From: JAAFIM01 sp964467315
Lineage (GTDB): Bacteria > Bacteroidota > Bacteroidia > Chitinophagales > Saprospiraceae
Assembly: GCA_964467315.1 (NCBI GenBank)
Contig: CAYXSA010000124.1
Span: forward strand, 1-11,100
Reading direction: 5' to 3'
Length of the DNA stretch: 11,100 nucleotides
The notes under the pieces are model-generated. The model saw nothing but the letters and a program-made list of their open reading frames with translations. It did not search any database and was not told the origin of the DNA. Below, piece by piece: positions 1 to 6,293 of this stretch. The position numbers and the translations under genes are program-made. Each line of letters opens with the position of its first letter. Position 1 is the stretch's first letter.

Positions 1-48
1 AAGTGAAAAGTGAAAAGTGAAAAGTGAAAAGTGAAAAGTGAAAAGTGA
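1..48. repeat. AAAAGTGA octamer tandem array
   Basis: Six near-perfect copies of an 8-bp unit, AAAAGTGA, run from the left edge of the window; the array may continue beyond it. The same unit recurs in degenerate form at 7582-7630 and 7790-7832, always beside a copy of the large hairpin repeat. This looks like a simple-sequence array, with no coding function seen. Confidence 0.9.
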
Positions 49-64
49 TTTTTTATGTGCATAT

Positions 65-92
65 GTAGAGCCCTTGTATGCAAGGGCTGTAC
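65..92. repeat. 28-bp GTAG-type palindrome, stand-alone copy
   Basis: GTAGAGCCCTTG, a TATG centre and CAAGGGCTGTAC form a hairpin with 12-bp arms and one mismatch. Length and GTAG/GTAC ends match the palindromes nested in the larger elements at 3723-3751 and 7477-7504. Palindromes of this GTAG...CTAC type are, from memory, scattered through many bacterial genomes; no function is assigned here. Confidence 0.7.
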
Positions 93-122
93 TGAAAGGC
101 GATTTTTTTATGCGCATAAATA

Positions 123-278
123 GCGCCCGCAAGGCGGGCGCGCGTGAGGGATAGGAGCGGAACCACGCCGAGCGCAGCGAAGGCGTGATGCAGCGGATAG
201 CCCGACCCCGCGCATAGCTCCCCCCTTTTAAGGGGGGAAGACCGCGTAGCGGGCGGGGGGGTACGCGGGGGCACGCCC
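123..278 (+). repeat. Modular hairpin repeat, copy 1
   Basis: Plus-oriented copy. Module 1 is the hairpin GCGCCCGC/GGCGGGCGC (123-141). The core GCGTGAGGGATAG follows at 142-154. Module 2 is a short hairpin, ACGCC...GGCGT. Then comes GATAGCCCGACC (196-207). Module 3 starts CCCCGCG and closes CGCGGGG, with a separate palindrome (CCCCCCTTTTAAGGGGGG) inserted in its loop. It ends GGGCACGCCC (269-278) plus an A run. With the octamer array and the stand-alone palindrome it accounts for the whole 1-351 gap, where I see no gene. Confidence 0.8.
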
Positions 279-279
279 C

Positions 280-316
280 AAAAAAAAGCCCCAAAAAACC
301 GAATGGCTTTTTGGGG
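280..316 (-). terminator. Rho-independent terminator of the 352-1038 gene
   Basis: Read on the minus strand, the arms CCCCAAAAA and TTTTTGGGG enclose a short loop and are followed directly by GC and a run of eight T. It lies 36 bp past the stop codon of the secreted-protein gene and is the clearest intrinsic terminator in the window. Confidence 0.8.
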
Positions 317-351
317 AGCGTGTATAGGACTTTGCGCTGGGAGCGGAAAAA

Positions 352-1038
352 TTAGCGTTTGAGCGTGAAGAAGGTAGATTTGCCGTCTTGGCTAAATTCT
401 ACTACGAAGCTTTCTTCATCGGGGGTAGTGATTTTGATTTTCGCTACGCCGTCTTCTTCAGTCAAATCCCATTCGCGTTTGATGGTGAATTCGAGTGAGT
501 TGATTTCGCCGAAAACGAGCTGTTGGAATTGTTTGTTGAACTTGCTACCTGCGGATTTGGAAGAAAGTACGAAGGTTTCGTTATCGTATTTTCTGTCTGG
601 AATCGTGAAGGCGAAGTAGCTGTTTTCGCCTGCGATAATCATCGAGAATTTGTTTTTGCCCGAAGCGAGCGCAAACTCATAACCGAAGATAGTGTTGACA
701 TCAACGCCGTCGTAAGCTGTGGTAAGAATAACGCCTTCTTCGGGGGAGATGGTCAGCGAATAGGGCTTATTGTCTTTGTCGACCAATTTGAGTTGGTATT
801 TGCCTGCGCCCAATTCGTTGCAGCTTTTGGTGCGGAATTTTTGGTACTCAGTATCCAAAAAGCCTTGATAATAGACGGAGGCTTCGCAGGGAGAGTAGCC
901 GTCTTCGGTGTAAGAGATTTTCAGGTACTCATCGCCCAAGAGACCTTTTGCGAGGTAAGTGGTAGAGAGTTGCGCCTGAACGAAGCTGGCGGCAGAGAAA
1001 AAGCAGAGTGCGAAGAGGAAAATTTGGGTAATTTTCAT
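352..1038 (-). CDS. Secreted or periplasmic protein, unknown function
   Basis: A 228-residue protein I do not recognise. It opens with a Sec signal peptide: MKITQIF, a hydrophobic stretch, then SFVQAQ with likely cleavage after Ala22. The mature part alternates polar and hydrophobic or aromatic residues, suggesting a beta-rich domain. Two cysteines (Cys51, Cys73) could form one disulfide outside the cytoplasm. There is no lipobox, no transmembrane segment after the signal and no C-terminal sorting-domain signature. The ATG start gives an intact signal peptide; as usual in Bacteroidota no strong Shine-Dalgarno precedes it. It appears to be a single-gene unit, with a terminator just downstream and about 270 bp of repeat-bearing DNA separating it from the lipoprotein gene upstream. 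Export is well supported; any finer function is open. Confidence 0.85.
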   Translation of the reverse strand: MKITQIFLFALCFFSAASFVQAQLSTTYLAKGLLGDEYLKISYTEDGYSPCEASVYYQGFLDTEYQKFRTKSCNELGAGKYQLKLVDKDNKPYSLTISPEEGVILTTAYDGVDVNTIFGYEFALASGKNKFSMIIAGENSYFAFTIPDRKYDNETFVLSSKSAGSKFNKQFQQLVFGEINSLEFTIKREWDLTEEDGVAKIKITTPDEESFVVEFSQDGKSTFFTLKR

Positions 1039-1140
1039 GGACGTTTTGAAAAAATGGGATTGTGAGGTATGAGGAGATAGAAAAAGCGAAATTATGTTAT
1101 TGCTTACTTATTAAAATCGTGCCAAACTGTTAAAAATAGT

Positions 1141-1311
1141 TACGAGTTACGAGTTACGAATTACGAATTACGAATTACGAATTACGAATGTTGTACTTAA
1201 AGCTCTGATATTGGGCAGCGCTTGTACTGCAGGCTGCGCTACGTTTTAGAAAGTGCCCCTGTCGGGGCTATTTGGCATAAGCAAGAATTCGTAATTCGTA
1301 ATTCGTAATTC
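1141..1311. repeat. Inverted pair of heptamer arrays
   Basis: Positions 1141-1189 hold seven tandem heptamers (two TACGAGT, then five TACGAAT). Positions 1286-1311 hold the reverse complement, ATTCGTA repeats, giving a perfect 26-bp inverted match between 1158-1183 and 1286-1311. The right array starts within the TGA stop codon (1310-1312) of the lipoprotein gene. About 100 bp lies between the arms. Transcribed, the pair would form a long AT-rich hairpin directly behind that gene. Confidence 0.9.
1251..1268 (-). terminator. Weak terminator-like hairpin
   Basis: GCCCC-TGTC-GGGGC forms a 5-bp G+C stem inside the heptamer pair, downstream of the minus-strand lipoprotein gene. On that strand it is followed only by ACTTTCT, so the T tract is poor. 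It may instead be one more small palindrome of this repeat-rich spacer. Confidence 0.3.
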
Positions 1312-1765
1312 ACTGGCGTATCCAGCTTTGGACTTCGCCCTGTAGGTGTACTCCTTCTTCGAGGTTTCTGCGCAGGGAGGTGTTGATTTCCCAGCCTGTG
1401 GCGCGAATGGAGACGGTAAATTGTCCTGCGTAATACTTCCCATCGCTTCCTAAGTCTTCGTATGCGAAGACGCTATCGCGTATGGGGCTGATATTTCGCC
1501 ATTTTCGGCATTCGTCGGGGAAGTTGTTGCTGCCTGTACCTGCGAGGACATCGGCGAAATTGGTATCTAAGCGCACCTGTAGACCTGTATACTGTATGTT
1601 GTTATCGGGTCGGCGTATCCAAATGCCTTCAATTTCGTCGAGTGTGAGGTTTATTTTGTTTTTGCGGCAGCCGCTGCCTGCTGTCAGCATCGCAAGGACG
1701 AAGAGCAGGCAGGCGGCAGCGCGGCTAATGCGGTAGAAAGGTGCTTTATTCCGTTTCACCTGCAT
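1310..1765 (-). CDS. Small lipoprotein, unknown function
   Basis: Predicted lipoprotein of 151 residues. A basic N-terminus (KRNK...RISR) leads into a hydrophobic helix (residues 16-29), then GSGC with Cys33 as the probable lipidated residue; the lipobox is loose, as often in Bacteroidota. The mature part begins RKNKINLTLDEIEGIW. The GxW-like IEGIW followed by strand-rich sequence recalls small lipocalin-like lipoproteins, but that is weak. The gene overlaps the 3' end of the acyl-CoA synthetase gene by 20 bp, so the two are probably co-transcribed and translationally coupled. An alternative ATG three codons upstream (1774) would give 154 residues; neither start has a clear ribosome-binding site. 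The stop codon TGA runs straight into a heptamer array. Export as a lipoprotein is likely; the role is unknown. Confidence 0.8.
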   Translation of the reverse strand: MQVKRNKAPFYRISRAAACLLFVLAMLTAGSGCRKNKINLTLDEIEGIWIRRPDNNIQYTGLQVRLDTNFADVLAGTGSNNFPDECRKWRNISPIRDSVFAYEDLGSDGKYYAGQFTVSIRATGWEINTSLRRNLEEGVHLQGEVQSWIRQ

Positions 1766-3590
1766 ACATGGCATCGATTTCTTTTTGGTAATTGGCGAGG
1801 ACTACGCGGCGTTTGAGCTTCATGGTAGGCGTTAGTTCGCCGCTTTCTATGCCCCAAGTGTCTTTGACGATGGAGAATTTTTTGATTTGCTCCACCTTAC
1901 CAAAATCGGGGTTGATTTCGGCTATACATTCGCTGATAGTGGCGATGATTTTCGGGTTTTTGCTGGCTGCCTCCATTGTTGTAAAGGTTTCGCCATGCTC
2001 GGCGTACCAAAGGGTGGTGGCTTCGACGGAAAGGGAGACGAGTGCGGAGACGAATTTTTGATTATCGCCCACTACCATTGCCTGCTCAATGAGGCTGTGT
2101 TCTTTTAGTCTATTTTCGAGTGGGGTAGGGGCGACGTATTTGCCGCCAGAGGTCTTGAGTAGTTCTTTTTTGCGGTCGGTTATCTGCAAAAATTCGATGC
2201 CTTTTTTGTTTTTGACGAGTTTGCCGATGTCGCCCGTCTTAAACCAGCCGTCTGCGCTGAATACTTCGGCTGTTTTTTCTTCTTGTTTGAAGTATCCTTG
2301 CATGACGTTGCCGCCTTTAACCAAGATTTCGCCTTCGCCTTCCGCATAAGTGCCGTCGGTAGCGTCGATTTTCACCTGCACGCTGGGCAGAATGGGACCG
2401 ATAGTGCCTAAGAGGGCGGAGTAGGGCTCAAATTTGCCGATGGCGATGCCAGGCGAGGTCTCTGTAAGACCATAACCCTCGCGTATGGGGATGCCGATAG
2501 CGGAGAAAAACTGCGCCATTTTGCGCGGGCAAGCCGCTGCGCCTGTTACGATGCCGCGCATACGCCCGCCTAAGCGCGCACGGATTTTGGAAAACACCAA
2601 TTTGTCGGCGATTTTCCATTTTAGATTGTCGAAAAAGCCTAATTCTTGGTCAAATTCGTAGTTTTCTGTCAAGCCCGTTGCCCAAAAGAAGATTTTTTTC
2701 TTCAAGCTCGATTCCTGCTTGGCTTTATTGAAGATTTTTTCGTAAACCTTCTCCAACAAGCGCGGCACTGTCGTAAAGAAATGCGGACGAAACTCCTGCA
2801 AACTATCCCCTAAGGTATCAATGCTCGGCGGATAGATGATATTGATGCCTTTCGACATATAGGCATAAGTTACGGTGCGCTCGAAAATGTGGCAAAGCGG
2901 CAAAAAGCTAAGCCCAATTTCACCCGCCGCGATAGGCAGCAGTTGGTATACGTCGCGTAAATTTGTCAGGATATTGTCATGCGTGAGGACTACGCCTTTA
3001 GGGTTGCCTGTGGTGCCTGAGGTATAGATTATTGTTGCTATATCGCTGCCTGTGATGCTTTCTTTTATCGCTTCCACTTGGCTAAGGTCGCCCGTATGAA
3101 AGATAGTTTCCCAAAAATTGACCGCCTCGCCTCTCGCATCTTTTTCCTCTCCTTTGAGCTTGTCGAAGGTAAAGATGCTGCGCAAATTCGGCAAATCCGC
3201 CTGCGCCGTGCGTACCTTTTGCAGCAGGTCGCCATGCCCGACAAAGCAGTATTTTACCTCCGCTTCCGTAAAAATATAGGTATAATCTTTCGCGCTAATT
3301 GTCGGATAAACAGGCACATTTATCACCCCGATTTGCTGCATACCCAAATCCATAATGTTCCATTCGGGGCGATTATTGTAGGAGATGAGCGCAACTTTAT
3401 CGCCTTTTTTCAAGCCGATAGCCAGCAAGCCTAAGCTTACTTTATTGATGAGTTCTACGATATCATCGCTGCTGTAGGAATAAAAATGCCCGTCTACGTG
3501 CTTGGCAGCGAATGCCTGTTTTTGGGGATATTTTTTTTGTTGGAAATACGGCAGCTCAAATAGACGCTGCAAGTTGGCGAGGTTGTTCAT
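1746..3590 (-). CDS. Long-chain fatty acid--CoA ligase (AMP-forming)
   Basis: Activates fatty acids in two steps, fatty acid plus ATP to acyl-AMP, then to acyl-CoA, feeding beta-oxidation or phospholipid synthesis; cytoplasmic or membrane-associated. All hallmarks of the ANL superfamily are intact (residues of the 614-aa form): YTSGTTGNPKG phosphate-binding loop at 189-199, FLPLCHIFERT near 229, GYGLTETSP at 372-380, FKTGDIG near 450, DRKKELLKTSGGKYVAP at 472-488, and C-terminal PTMKLKRR near 588 with the adenylation lysine. Length and the SGGKYVAP signature fit the eukaryote-like long-chain group (COG1022) better than Escherichia coli FadD. I chose the ATG at 3588-3590 (MNNLANLQ) over an in-frame TTG three codons upstream. 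The lipoprotein gene overlaps its 3' end. Family assignment is very secure; chain-length preference cannot be read from the sequence. Confidence 0.95.
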   Translation of the reverse strand: MNNLANLQRLFELPYFQQKKYPQKQAFAAKHVDGHFYSYSSDDIVELINKVSLGLLAIGLKKGDKVALISYNNRPEWNIMDLGMQQIGVINVPVYPTISAKDYTYIFTEAEVKYCFVGHGDLLQKVRTAQADLPNLRSIFTFDKLKGEEKDARGEAVNFWETIFHTGDLSQVEAIKESITGSDIATIIYTSGTTGNPKGVVLTHDNILTNLRDVYQLLPIAAGEIGLSFLPLCHIFERTVTYAYMSKGINIIYPPSIDTLGDSLQEFRPHFFTTVPRLLEKVYEKIFNKAKQESSLKKKIFFWATGLTENYEFDQELGFFDNLKWKIADKLVFSKIRARLGGRMRGIVTGAAACPRKMAQFFSAIGIPIREGYGLTETSPGIAIGKFEPYSALLGTIGPILPSVQVKIDATDGTYAEGEGEILVKGGNVMQGYFKQEEKTAEVFSADGWFKTGDIGKLVKNKKGIEFLQITDRKKELLKTSGGKYVAPTPLENRLKEHSLIEQAMVVGDNQKFVSALVSLSVEATTLWYAEHGETFTTMEAASKNPKIIATISECIAEINPDFGKVEQIKKFSIVKDTWGIESGELTPTMKLKRRVVLANYQKEIDAMYAGETE

Positions 3591-3682
3591 GCTATGCAAG
3601 TGGGGGATTTTTAAACTAAACTACGGGTAAAAGTATATAAAAAGTCCCGTATTCCCCTTAAATCTCTCGCATTTAATTTTTT

Positions 3683-3855
3683 GGGCGTGCCCGCCGCGTA
3701 TCTACCGCGCCAAAGGGGCGCGGTAGGGGGCGAATATTGATTCGCCCCTACATACGCGGCGGTCGGGCTATTCAGGGCGCATCATCATCGCCCCCATTGG
3801 GGCGAATGTTGATGCGCCCCTACTATCCCTCACGCTTTTGCGCCTATCGGCGCAA
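3683..3855 (-). repeat. Modular hairpin repeat, copy 2
   Basis: Minus-oriented copy. Reading the minus strand: hairpin TTGCGCC-GATA-GGCGCAA (3838-3855), core GCGTGAGGGATAG, a two-fold palindromic module built on GGGGCG...CGCCCC, then ATAGCCCGACC. Module 3 is CCGCCGCGTAT...ATACGCGGCGG, whose loop holds two further palindromes, including a GTAG...CTAC one at 3723-3751. It ends GGGCACGCCC plus a T/A run. It fills most of the gap between the acyl-CoA synthetase start and the end of the small exported protein gene. Confidence 0.85.
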
Positions 3856-3870
3856 TAAGGCAAAATAAAA

Positions 3871-4254
3871 TTATTTGTCGCTTTCGTTGAGGATTTTCAG
3901 AATATCGGGGCATTTTTTCGCCATGATTTTTTCTGTCTCGTCGCCGAAATAGGTTTTGTCGCTCGCGGGGATACCGTCGGAGAGTTTCGTGAGCTCCTCG
4001 ATGCAAACCTGCGCCTTTTTCAACTCGGCTTCTACTTTGGCGATGTCGCCTTCGGTAGCCGCAGAGGGGTCGCCCTCAAATTTTTTCATTATCGTGTTCA
4101 GCTCTTTCAAAGAGGTGCAACCGCACATCACTTTAGCTGCCTTTTTTACTGCTTTTTTGGTGGATTTCTGTACCTTTTGCTGCGCAGAGCAGTCTTGCGC
4201 GCTAATCATGAAAAGGCAGCCGACGAGGGCAAACAGAGCGAGAATTTTGGTCAT
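3871..4254 (-). CDS. Small exported protein, unknown function
   Basis: A 127-residue protein I do not recognise. MTKILALFALVGCLFMISAQ is a signal peptide, with cleavage probably near residues 20-24 (Cys22 also makes a lipoprotein conceivable, but the preceding residues fit a lipobox poorly). A lysine-rich stretch (KSTKKAVKKAAK, 30-41) follows, then a predicted helical domain with four cysteines: MCGC (44, 46), VCIEEL (84) and KKCPD (115). Even spacing in a helical, charged domain suggests two disulfides in the periplasm. The ATG start is the only one giving the signal peptide. It reads as a single gene: hairpin repeat copy 2 lies past its stop and a heptamer array directly before its start codon. 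The four-cysteine pattern could also bind a metal; I have no evidence for that. Confidence 0.8.
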   Translation of the reverse strand: MTKILALFALVGCLFMISAQDCSAQQKVQKSTKKAVKKAAKVMCGCTSLKELNTIMKKFEGDPSAATEGDIAKVEAELKKAQVCIEELTKLSDGIPASDKTYFGDETEKIMAKKCPDILKILNESDK

Positions 4255-4260
4255 TGGGAG

Positions 4261-4290
4261 TTATGAGTTACGAATTACGAGTTACGATTG
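4261..4290. repeat. Heptamer array at the 5' leader of the small exported protein gene
   Basis: On the minus strand the leader reads CGTAACTCGTAATTCGTAA, then a few bases, then the ATG at 4252-4254. These are about four degenerate copies of the same heptamer found at 1141-1311, and they fall where the ribosome-binding region should be. The same unit in the same orientation precedes the plus-strand gene at 6861. Confidence 0.8.
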
Positions 4291-4370
4291 TGTAGCAAGC
4301 GTAGCGGCATTCGTGTTAAAAAAAGATTTTTATGGAAATAAACTATTTATTGTGGCAATAGCGCCAGCGC

Positions 4371-4504
4371 GCGCCCGCCCTTTGCGGGCGCAGCAAGTTG
4401 CGTGAGGGATAGTAGGGGCGAATCAACATTCGCCCCAAAAGGGCGATGTGGATACGCCCCGAATAGCCCGACGGCGCGACCTTTTTAGGAGCGCCGACAC
4501 GCCC
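4371..4504 (+). repeat. Modular hairpin repeat, copy 3
   Basis: Plus-oriented copy: hairpin GCGCCCGC/GCGGGCGC (4371-4391), core GCGTGAGGGATAG (4400-4412), palindromic module starting GTAGGGGCGAAT, then AATAGCCCGAC (4462-4472), hairpin GGCGC/GCGCC and end GACACGCCC. The middle module closely matches that of copy 2, so both descend from one version. With flanking heptamer arrays it accounts for the 4255-4606 gap between the small exported protein gene and era. I see no gene there; 4291-4370 is plain AT-rich sequence. Confidence 0.85.
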
Positions 4505-4510
4505 AAATTA

Positions 4511-4600
4511 ATGACGAATGACGAATGATAGATGTGTTTTTGTGTATATACTTGATTATCAGAGGCTTATGCGCAAAATTTGTCATTCGTCATTCGTCAT
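4511..4600. repeat. Inverted pair of TGACGAA heptamer arrays
   Basis: A perfect 18-bp inverted repeat: ATGACGAATGACGAATGA at 4511-4528 against TCATTCGTCATTCGTCAT at 4583-4600, with 54 bp between. The right arm lies within a few bases of the era stop codon (4607-4609). This is the arrangement seen behind the lipoprotein gene, but with a G-for-T variant of the heptamer. It may work as a bidirectional 3'-end hairpin. Confidence 0.9.
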
Positions 4601-4606
4601 TCGCAA

Positions 4607-5620
4607 CTATCCGTCGTAGCCGAAGGAGCGCAGCATTTGTTCGTCGTCGCGCCAGTCGTCGCGGATTTTTACGATGAGTTCGATGAAGACCTTGCGCCCC
4701 AAAAACTCCTCTATCGAGATGCGCGAAGCGATGCCTAAGGCTTTGATGGCTTTGCCGCCCTTGCCGATAATTATCTGCTTTTGGGTGGCGCGGCTCACGA
4801 AAATATAGGCGTAAATCCGCGATAGATTGTTCTCCAAATCGTCTTTGAAGGTGTGTACATGCACCTCGCAAGAGTAGGGCACTTCTTGGTGGTAGAGCTC
4901 GAGGATTTTTTCGCGCACGATTTCGGCGACAAAAAAGCGTTCGTTTCTATCCGTGAGCTGGTCGGCGGGGTAATAGGCGGGGTGGCGCGGCATCTGCTCC
5001 ACGACGGCAGCCAAAAGCTCCTGTACGCCGCGTTTTTCCAAAGCCGAGACCTCGAAAACCTGCGTAAAAGCAAACAATTTTAGCCACTGCGCTTTTAAGC
5101 CTTCGAGCTGCGCTTCTGTAAGTTTGTCGATTTTATTGATGACCAAAAACAGGGGCACTGTGCCCTGTAATTGTTGCAGCTTTTTTAGCAAAGTGTCGCT
5201 ATATTGCAGCATAAACGGCTCCGTACCATCGACAACGAGCATTTGCAGGTCGCCGTCCTCAAAGGTCGAACTTACAAAATCGTTCATGCGCTCCTGCATC
5301 TTGTAATGCGGCTGCTCGATAAAGCCTGGAGTATCAGAAAAAACCAACTGATAATCCTCCGTGCTCACGATGCCCAAAATGCGGTGCCGCGTCGTCTGCG
5401 GCTTGTTGGTAACAATCGACATACGCTCGCCCGTGAGTGCATTCAAAAGCGTAGATTTGCCCACATTCGGCTGACCGATAATGCCTACAAATCCCGCCCG
5501 ATGCGTACCCGTATAGGCTTCCGATGCCTCGGATTCGTCTATCTCCTCCTCTTCTATCTCCTCGATAGCTTCTGAGTCTACAAATTCACCTTCTTCAGGG
5601 TCTATTTCTGAAAATTCCAT
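4607..5620 (-). CDS. era: GTPase Era (ribosome assembly)
   Basis: Essential GTPase that binds the 3' end of 16S rRNA during 30S subunit maturation, working in the cytoplasm near the membrane. The GTPase domain has all G motifs (337-aa numbering): G1 GQPNVGKST 49-57, switch I TTRHR 76-80, G3 DTPG 96-99, G4 NKID 162-165 and G5 SALEKRG 192-198. The C-terminal KH domain carries IIGKGGKAIK (284-293) and the usual ending with DDWRDDEQML. I chose the ATG at 5618-5620 (MEFSEID) over an in-frame TTG ten codons earlier. Odd: about 40 residues precede the G1 strand, very rich in Glu and Asp (EEIEEEEIDESE), making the protein longer than the roughly 300 residues usual for Era. It is divergent from the marR gene; a heptamer inverted pair sits just behind the stop codon. 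Confidence 0.97.
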   Translation of the reverse strand: MEFSEIDPEEGEFVDSEAIEEIEEEEIDESEASEAYTGTHRAGFVGIIGQPNVGKSTLLNALTGERMSIVTNKPQTTRHRILGIVSTEDYQLVFSDTPGFIEQPHYKMQERMNDFVSSTFEDGDLQMLVVDGTEPFMLQYSDTLLKKLQQLQGTVPLFLVINKIDKLTEAQLEGLKAQWLKLFAFTQVFEVSALEKRGVQELLAAVVEQMPRHPAYYPADQLTDRNERFFVAEIVREKILELYHQEVPYSCEVHVHTFKDDLENNLSRIYAYIFVSRATQKQIIIGKGGKAIKALGIASRISIEEFLGRKVFIELIVKIRDDWRDDEQMLRSFGYDG

Positions 5621-5644
5621 AGTTTTGCGGATAAAAATAAGCCC

Positions 5645-5652
5645 CAAAAATA
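5645..5652 (-). promoter_or_regulatory. Putative -7 box for era
   Basis: The minus strand reads TATTTTTG, an exact match to the Bacteroidota -7 consensus TAnnTTTG, 24 bp before the era ATG. No good TTG lies at the expected distance upstream, so the call is tentative. Confidence 0.45.
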
Positions 5653-5712
5653 CGCTTTTTTCCTCGACGGCGCTTTTTTTTTATCGACTTTATCGCATAA
5701 TTTATAGTTTTT

Positions 5713-5730
5713 TATTTGTATATACAAATA
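5713..5730. promoter_or_regulatory. 18-bp palindromic operator candidate for the MarR regulator
   Basis: TATTTGTATATACAAATA is a perfect 18-bp palindrome, the size and symmetry expected for a MarR dimer site. It covers the -33 TTG of the marR promoter, so bound protein would block RNA polymerase. It lies in the era-marR divergent gap, 34 bp before the marR start. Autorepression is inferred; the symmetry is seen directly. Confidence 0.65.
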
Positions 5731-5746
5731 TCTTGGCATACCTTTG
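5716..5746 (+). promoter_or_regulatory. Bacteroidota-type promoter of the marR gene
   Basis: TTG at 5716-5718 and TACCTTTG at 5739-5746, separated by 20 bp, match the Bacteroidota consensus TTG / TAnnTTTG with suitable spacing. Transcription would start around 5752, leaving a short leader before the ATG at 5764. Confidence 0.75.
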
Positions 5747-5763
5747 TGGCAAAAACCAACACG

Positions 5764-6219
5764 ATGCGATTAGAAGAAGAAATAAAGTCCACAAAATTCG
5801 AGAGCGAAACACATAAAGCGCACATAAATATCCTGTTTACGGCGGCTTGGCTGCGGGCTCGGGTGCAACCTATACTGAAGCGCGCTGGGCTCACGCATGA
5901 GCAATTCAACGTTCTTCGCATCTTGCGCGGGCAGTTGCCCAATGCTATATGTATGATGGATATCGCCTCGCGTATGCTCGAGCGCAATTCCAACGTAACC
6001 CGCATCGTCGAAAAACTCCTCACCAAAGGCTTTTGCAACCGACTAAAGTCGGAACACGACAAAAGAGAGGTGCGCATTCTTATCACGCAGGCGGGCACGG
6101 ATTTATTGAGTCGCATTGACGCAGATTTTAAGCAAGAGAACATACACATAGGGCAGTTGAGTGTAGCAGAGGCGCAGATTCTCAACGGATTTTTGGATAA
6201 GTTGCGAGAGGAGCAGTAG
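5764..6219 (+). CDS. MarR-family transcriptional regulator
   Basis: A 151-residue winged helix-turn-helix protein, acting as a dimer on palindromic DNA. Visible order: N-terminal dimerisation helix (residues 5-40), helix with LTHEQFNVLRILRGQ (43-57), recognition region ERNSNVTRIVEKLLTKG (73-89), wing HDKREVRILIT (98-108) with the usual Asp and Arg, and a C-terminal dimerisation helix. The FNVLRILRGQ wording resembles a Bacteroidota MarR subgroup that, from memory, often sits beside YceI-like genes; here membrane-protein genes follow instead. Start: ATG at 5764, just past a clear promoter; an upstream in-frame TTG lies within that promoter and is rejected. Two cysteines (63, 91) could sense oxidants, but no OhrR-like pattern is evident. 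The palindrome over its own promoter suggests autoregulation; the ligand is unknown. Confidence 0.92.
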   Translation: MRLEEEIKSTKFESETHKAHINILFTAAWLRARVQPILKRAGLTHEQFNVLRILRGQLPNAICMMDIASRMLERNSNVTRIVEKLLTKGFCNRLKSEHDKREVRILITQAGTDLLSRIDADFKQENIHIGQLSVAEAQILNGFLDKLREEQ

Positions 6220-6220
6220 C

Positions 6221-6244
6221 GGGTTGCTTGTGTGCAGCTTTTTT
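6221..6244 (+). terminator. Possible weak terminator after marR
   Basis: GTTGC...GCAGC forms a short stem with a wobble pair, followed by six T, immediately behind the marR stop codon. The stem is weak, so read-through into the membrane-protein genes 65 bp downstream is likely. Confidence 0.4.
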
Positions 6245-6293
6245 ATCGTATCTTGGGCATAAATACCCACCCATAGAATACCCATGATACGAT
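6245..6293 (+). promoter_or_regulatory. Hairpin covering the start codon of the first membrane gene
   Basis: ATCGTATCTTGGG (6245-6257) pairs with CCCATGATACGAT (6281-6293): a 13-bp stem with one mismatch and a 23-nt loop. The ATG of the following gene (6284-6286) lies inside the right arm, and a T-rich run (TTTTATT) comes next. Folded RNA would hide the start codon or could act as an attenuator. Function is inferred from position only. Confidence 0.5.

Noticed and set aside
53..274. Minus-strand open frame of 73 codons
   Set aside because: It lies entirely in hairpin repeat copy 1 and a palindrome; the composition is Pro/Arg/Ala-rich repeat translation, not a protein.
523..1065. Plus-strand frame of 180 codons opposite the secreted-protein gene
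   Set aside because: The opposite strand codes for a protein with a proper signal peptide and terminator; this frame is an antisense shadow.
1141..1311. CRISPR array
   Set aside because: The heptamers are contiguous tandem units without spacers, and no cas genes are present.
3591..3599. Upstream TTG start for the acyl-CoA synthetase
   Set aside because: An in-frame ATG three codons downstream (3588-3590) gives the normal N-terminus; the TTG adds nothing conserved.
5716..5763. Upstream TTG start for the MarR regulator
   Set aside because: That TTG is the -33 promoter element; the transcript should start after it, so translation begins at the ATG at 5764.
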